Shown here in pieces: positions 54,701 to 57,700 of a stretch of DNA of 64,000 nt; the first letter of the stretch is position 1; each line of letters begins with the position of its first letter. The notes under the pieces were generated by a model that saw only the letters and a program-made list of their open reading frames with translations, was not told where the DNA came from and ran no database searches. Made by a program: the position numbers and the translations under genes. Origin of the DNA: Siphonodentalium dalli (lineage: Eukaryota; Mollusca; Scaphopoda; Gadilida; Siphonodentaliidae); the NCBI GenBank assembly GCA_032622095.1, contig CP136063.1, forward strand, positions 93,907,980 through 93,971,979, read 5' to 3'.

Positions 54701-57700
54701 TTTATCGGACCGGGCCGGTTTTCGAACTCGACCGAGATATTCTTGGGAGACACCTATATACCAAATTTCAATCAAATCGGATAACGTTTGTTGAAGTTAT
54801 CGCGCTAACGAGCTGAAAATTCGTGAAAAATGACTAATTAAGGGCCATAACTCTATCAAATTTTATCGGACCTGGCCGGTTTTCGAACTCGACCGAGATA
54901 TTCTTGGGAGACACCTATATACCAAATTTCAATCAAATCGGATAACGTTTGTTGAAGTTATCGCGCTAACGAGCTGAAAATTCGTGAAAAATGACTAATT
55001 AAGGGCCATAACTCTATCAAATTTTATCGGACCTGGCCGGTTTTCGAACTTGACCGAGATATTCTTGGGAGACACCTATATACGAAATTTCAATCAAATC
55101 GGATAACGTTTGTTGAAGTTCATCGCGCTAACGAGCTGAAAATTCGTGAAAAATGACTAATTAAGGGCCATAACTCTATAAAATTTTATCGGACCAGGCC
55201 GGTTTTCGAACTCGTCCGAGATATTCTTGGGAGACACCTATATCCCAAATTTCAATCGAATCAGATAACGTTTGTTGAAGTTGTTGCGCTAACGAACCTA
55301 AAATCAGTGAAAAATGGCAAAGGGCCATAACTCTGTAATAAATATGCGGACGAACCCAATTTTTTGTCTGCAGCTTACGTGCATGGATATGTACTCACAC
55401 ACCAAATTTTTTATTAATCCATCAATAAACGGTTGAGTTATAAGCAAAACACGACGCCCGCCCGCCCGCCGTCCCTCATCAAACTATAAGTCACCATAAT
55501 CAACATAAATGTTGTTCCACCCGCCAACAGTAAAACAACATAAATGTCTCCCTACCCACCAAAGGGTTAAATTGGGGGTCACTTTTGGAGGGCCTTTTTT
55601 AAAGATTTTTAACACTTCTATGACTGGAGCTTCCTGAAAGTTTGCAACAACCCTGTGTCTACCAAAGAAAGCCTCGCATATGAAAGAGAATACATTGGTC
55701 TAACAATATTTACCTTGACCTTGTAAGCCAGTGCATTCTTTTATATATGTGAGGCTTCCTATGGGAGACTAGCATATATAGGAGAATGAACTGGCACAAC
55801 ATCTTTAATATTGTACCTGCGCAGCTCCCGCCATGAAGGGGTTAAGGCATACTATAATGTAAGTATCTGTCTACCCAGAATTTTATATCAGTCATTCCTA
55901 CAGAATGTCCTACAAACATACCTTTAATTTGGGATCTCTGGCTATTTGGAATTTGATGTCAGCCTTCTTGACGATGTTGCCGCCCTCGTCATATAGCTGT
56001 AACTTCAGTGGCTTGGGCATCTTGGCATCATTGTAAACAGTGACCACCTGCAATTTTTTTATTTTTCAGATTTAATCTTATCGGCCAGGACTAGTCGAGG
56101 CTTAATCTAAAGAACTACTGAGTGGGTCATGAACAGCACATACATAAATATAAGAAAATTCCACTATCGCTTACCTCGTCCTCCTCCAGCTCCCAGCCAA
56201 CCAATCGGATGTCAGCAGCAGGTCCAGGGACTAATTCTATCTTCATGTACTCTTTCAATCCATCAAATTCAAACGAGACTTCTCGCATCCCGATTTTACC
56301 CGTCTCAAACTGAATACCACTAACAGTGAACACATTCTGAAGAAGTAATTGTATGTAGATCATTAAAGGTACTCAATCTGATCAAACACCCCTAAATTAC
56401 TATTTCTTTGGCTTTGGGAGTAAAAAATATTTGATTCGAGTCGAGGAAGCTACCCATCAAAGCTCAGAGTGATGAGATATCGATTTTGTTATTTCAATTG
56501 TTTGTGGCCCAGAAACACGCCACCAAAAGGATGGTCTCGGTCAAAATTGTCGATGAAGATGGATAACTCTAACACAAGTGGTAATACGTCCAAATTTCGT
56601 GAATACCCAAGTGATAATACAGCCATATTCCGTTGAACAAAATGTTGATAAATAACACGTTTTGGGAAATTTGATACCATAGTTGATAGTGGTTAGCATT
56701 ATTTTGTTGCAATTATTCGATTCTGATAACTAAAGCGTATTTGGAAGAAATGTTGTTGTTGTATCTTGATGATATGGGGACCCTCTGATCGGATTGAGTA
56801 TCATTAAATGGTTAAGAAGAATAAAAAAAATTTAAAAATTCTGAGCCATATTTTATTATTTAAAATTCCCCTCATTAACGGACTGTAACATGTTTTAACA
56901 AGCAGTCGCAGATGGCGGTATCCCCTGCCGAATTGTGCAGTTGGGAAAGTGCATTCTCAATAATGTTTGCGTTCTCAGTATGTGCTAAACAAGAGGTGGG
57001 ATTTTGTCAAAAAGCCTGGCTTGCGAACTCATTTTAGGTACTGACATTTGTGGAAATTAGCCATGTGACCAATAACTCTGCTGAAAATATCCGGCCGGAC
57101 CTGGTTTGCAAACTAGTTCTAGATACTGGTCATGTGAACTCATATACCAAAAATCTTTGAAATCCGTTGACATTTGTGGAAATGAGCCCTGTGACGTCAT
57201 CCATTTGCACACACAAAAATAAACGAAGTCCAATAAGTCCGCTAAAAATATCCGGCCGGACCTGATTTGCGAACTCGTTCTAGATACTGATCAAGTGAAC
57301 TCATATACCAAATATCTTTGAAATCCATTGAGATTTGTGGAAATGAGCCCTGTGACTTCGTCTATTTACTATTTGGTAAATTCGACAAAAATAATAAACA
57401 AAGTCCAATAACTCCGATAAAAATATCTGGCCGGACCTGAAATCCGTTGACATTTGTTCAAGTTATGACTCTTACAAAACGGATGAACGGACAGACGGAC
57501 GGAACCCATTCCTATATCCCCGGCAAATTTTCAATTTGGCGGGGGATAATAACACATGTATAAGGCCTCAGCAATTTTATTGGTTGGTTTACGAACAGCA
57601 GTGGTGAAAATCTCAAGATGGAGGAGTGGGGGGGGGGATAAATAAAAACTACAGTTGTCGACAATTTCCTAGGTGAATAATGCTAATTAATGGATTCAAA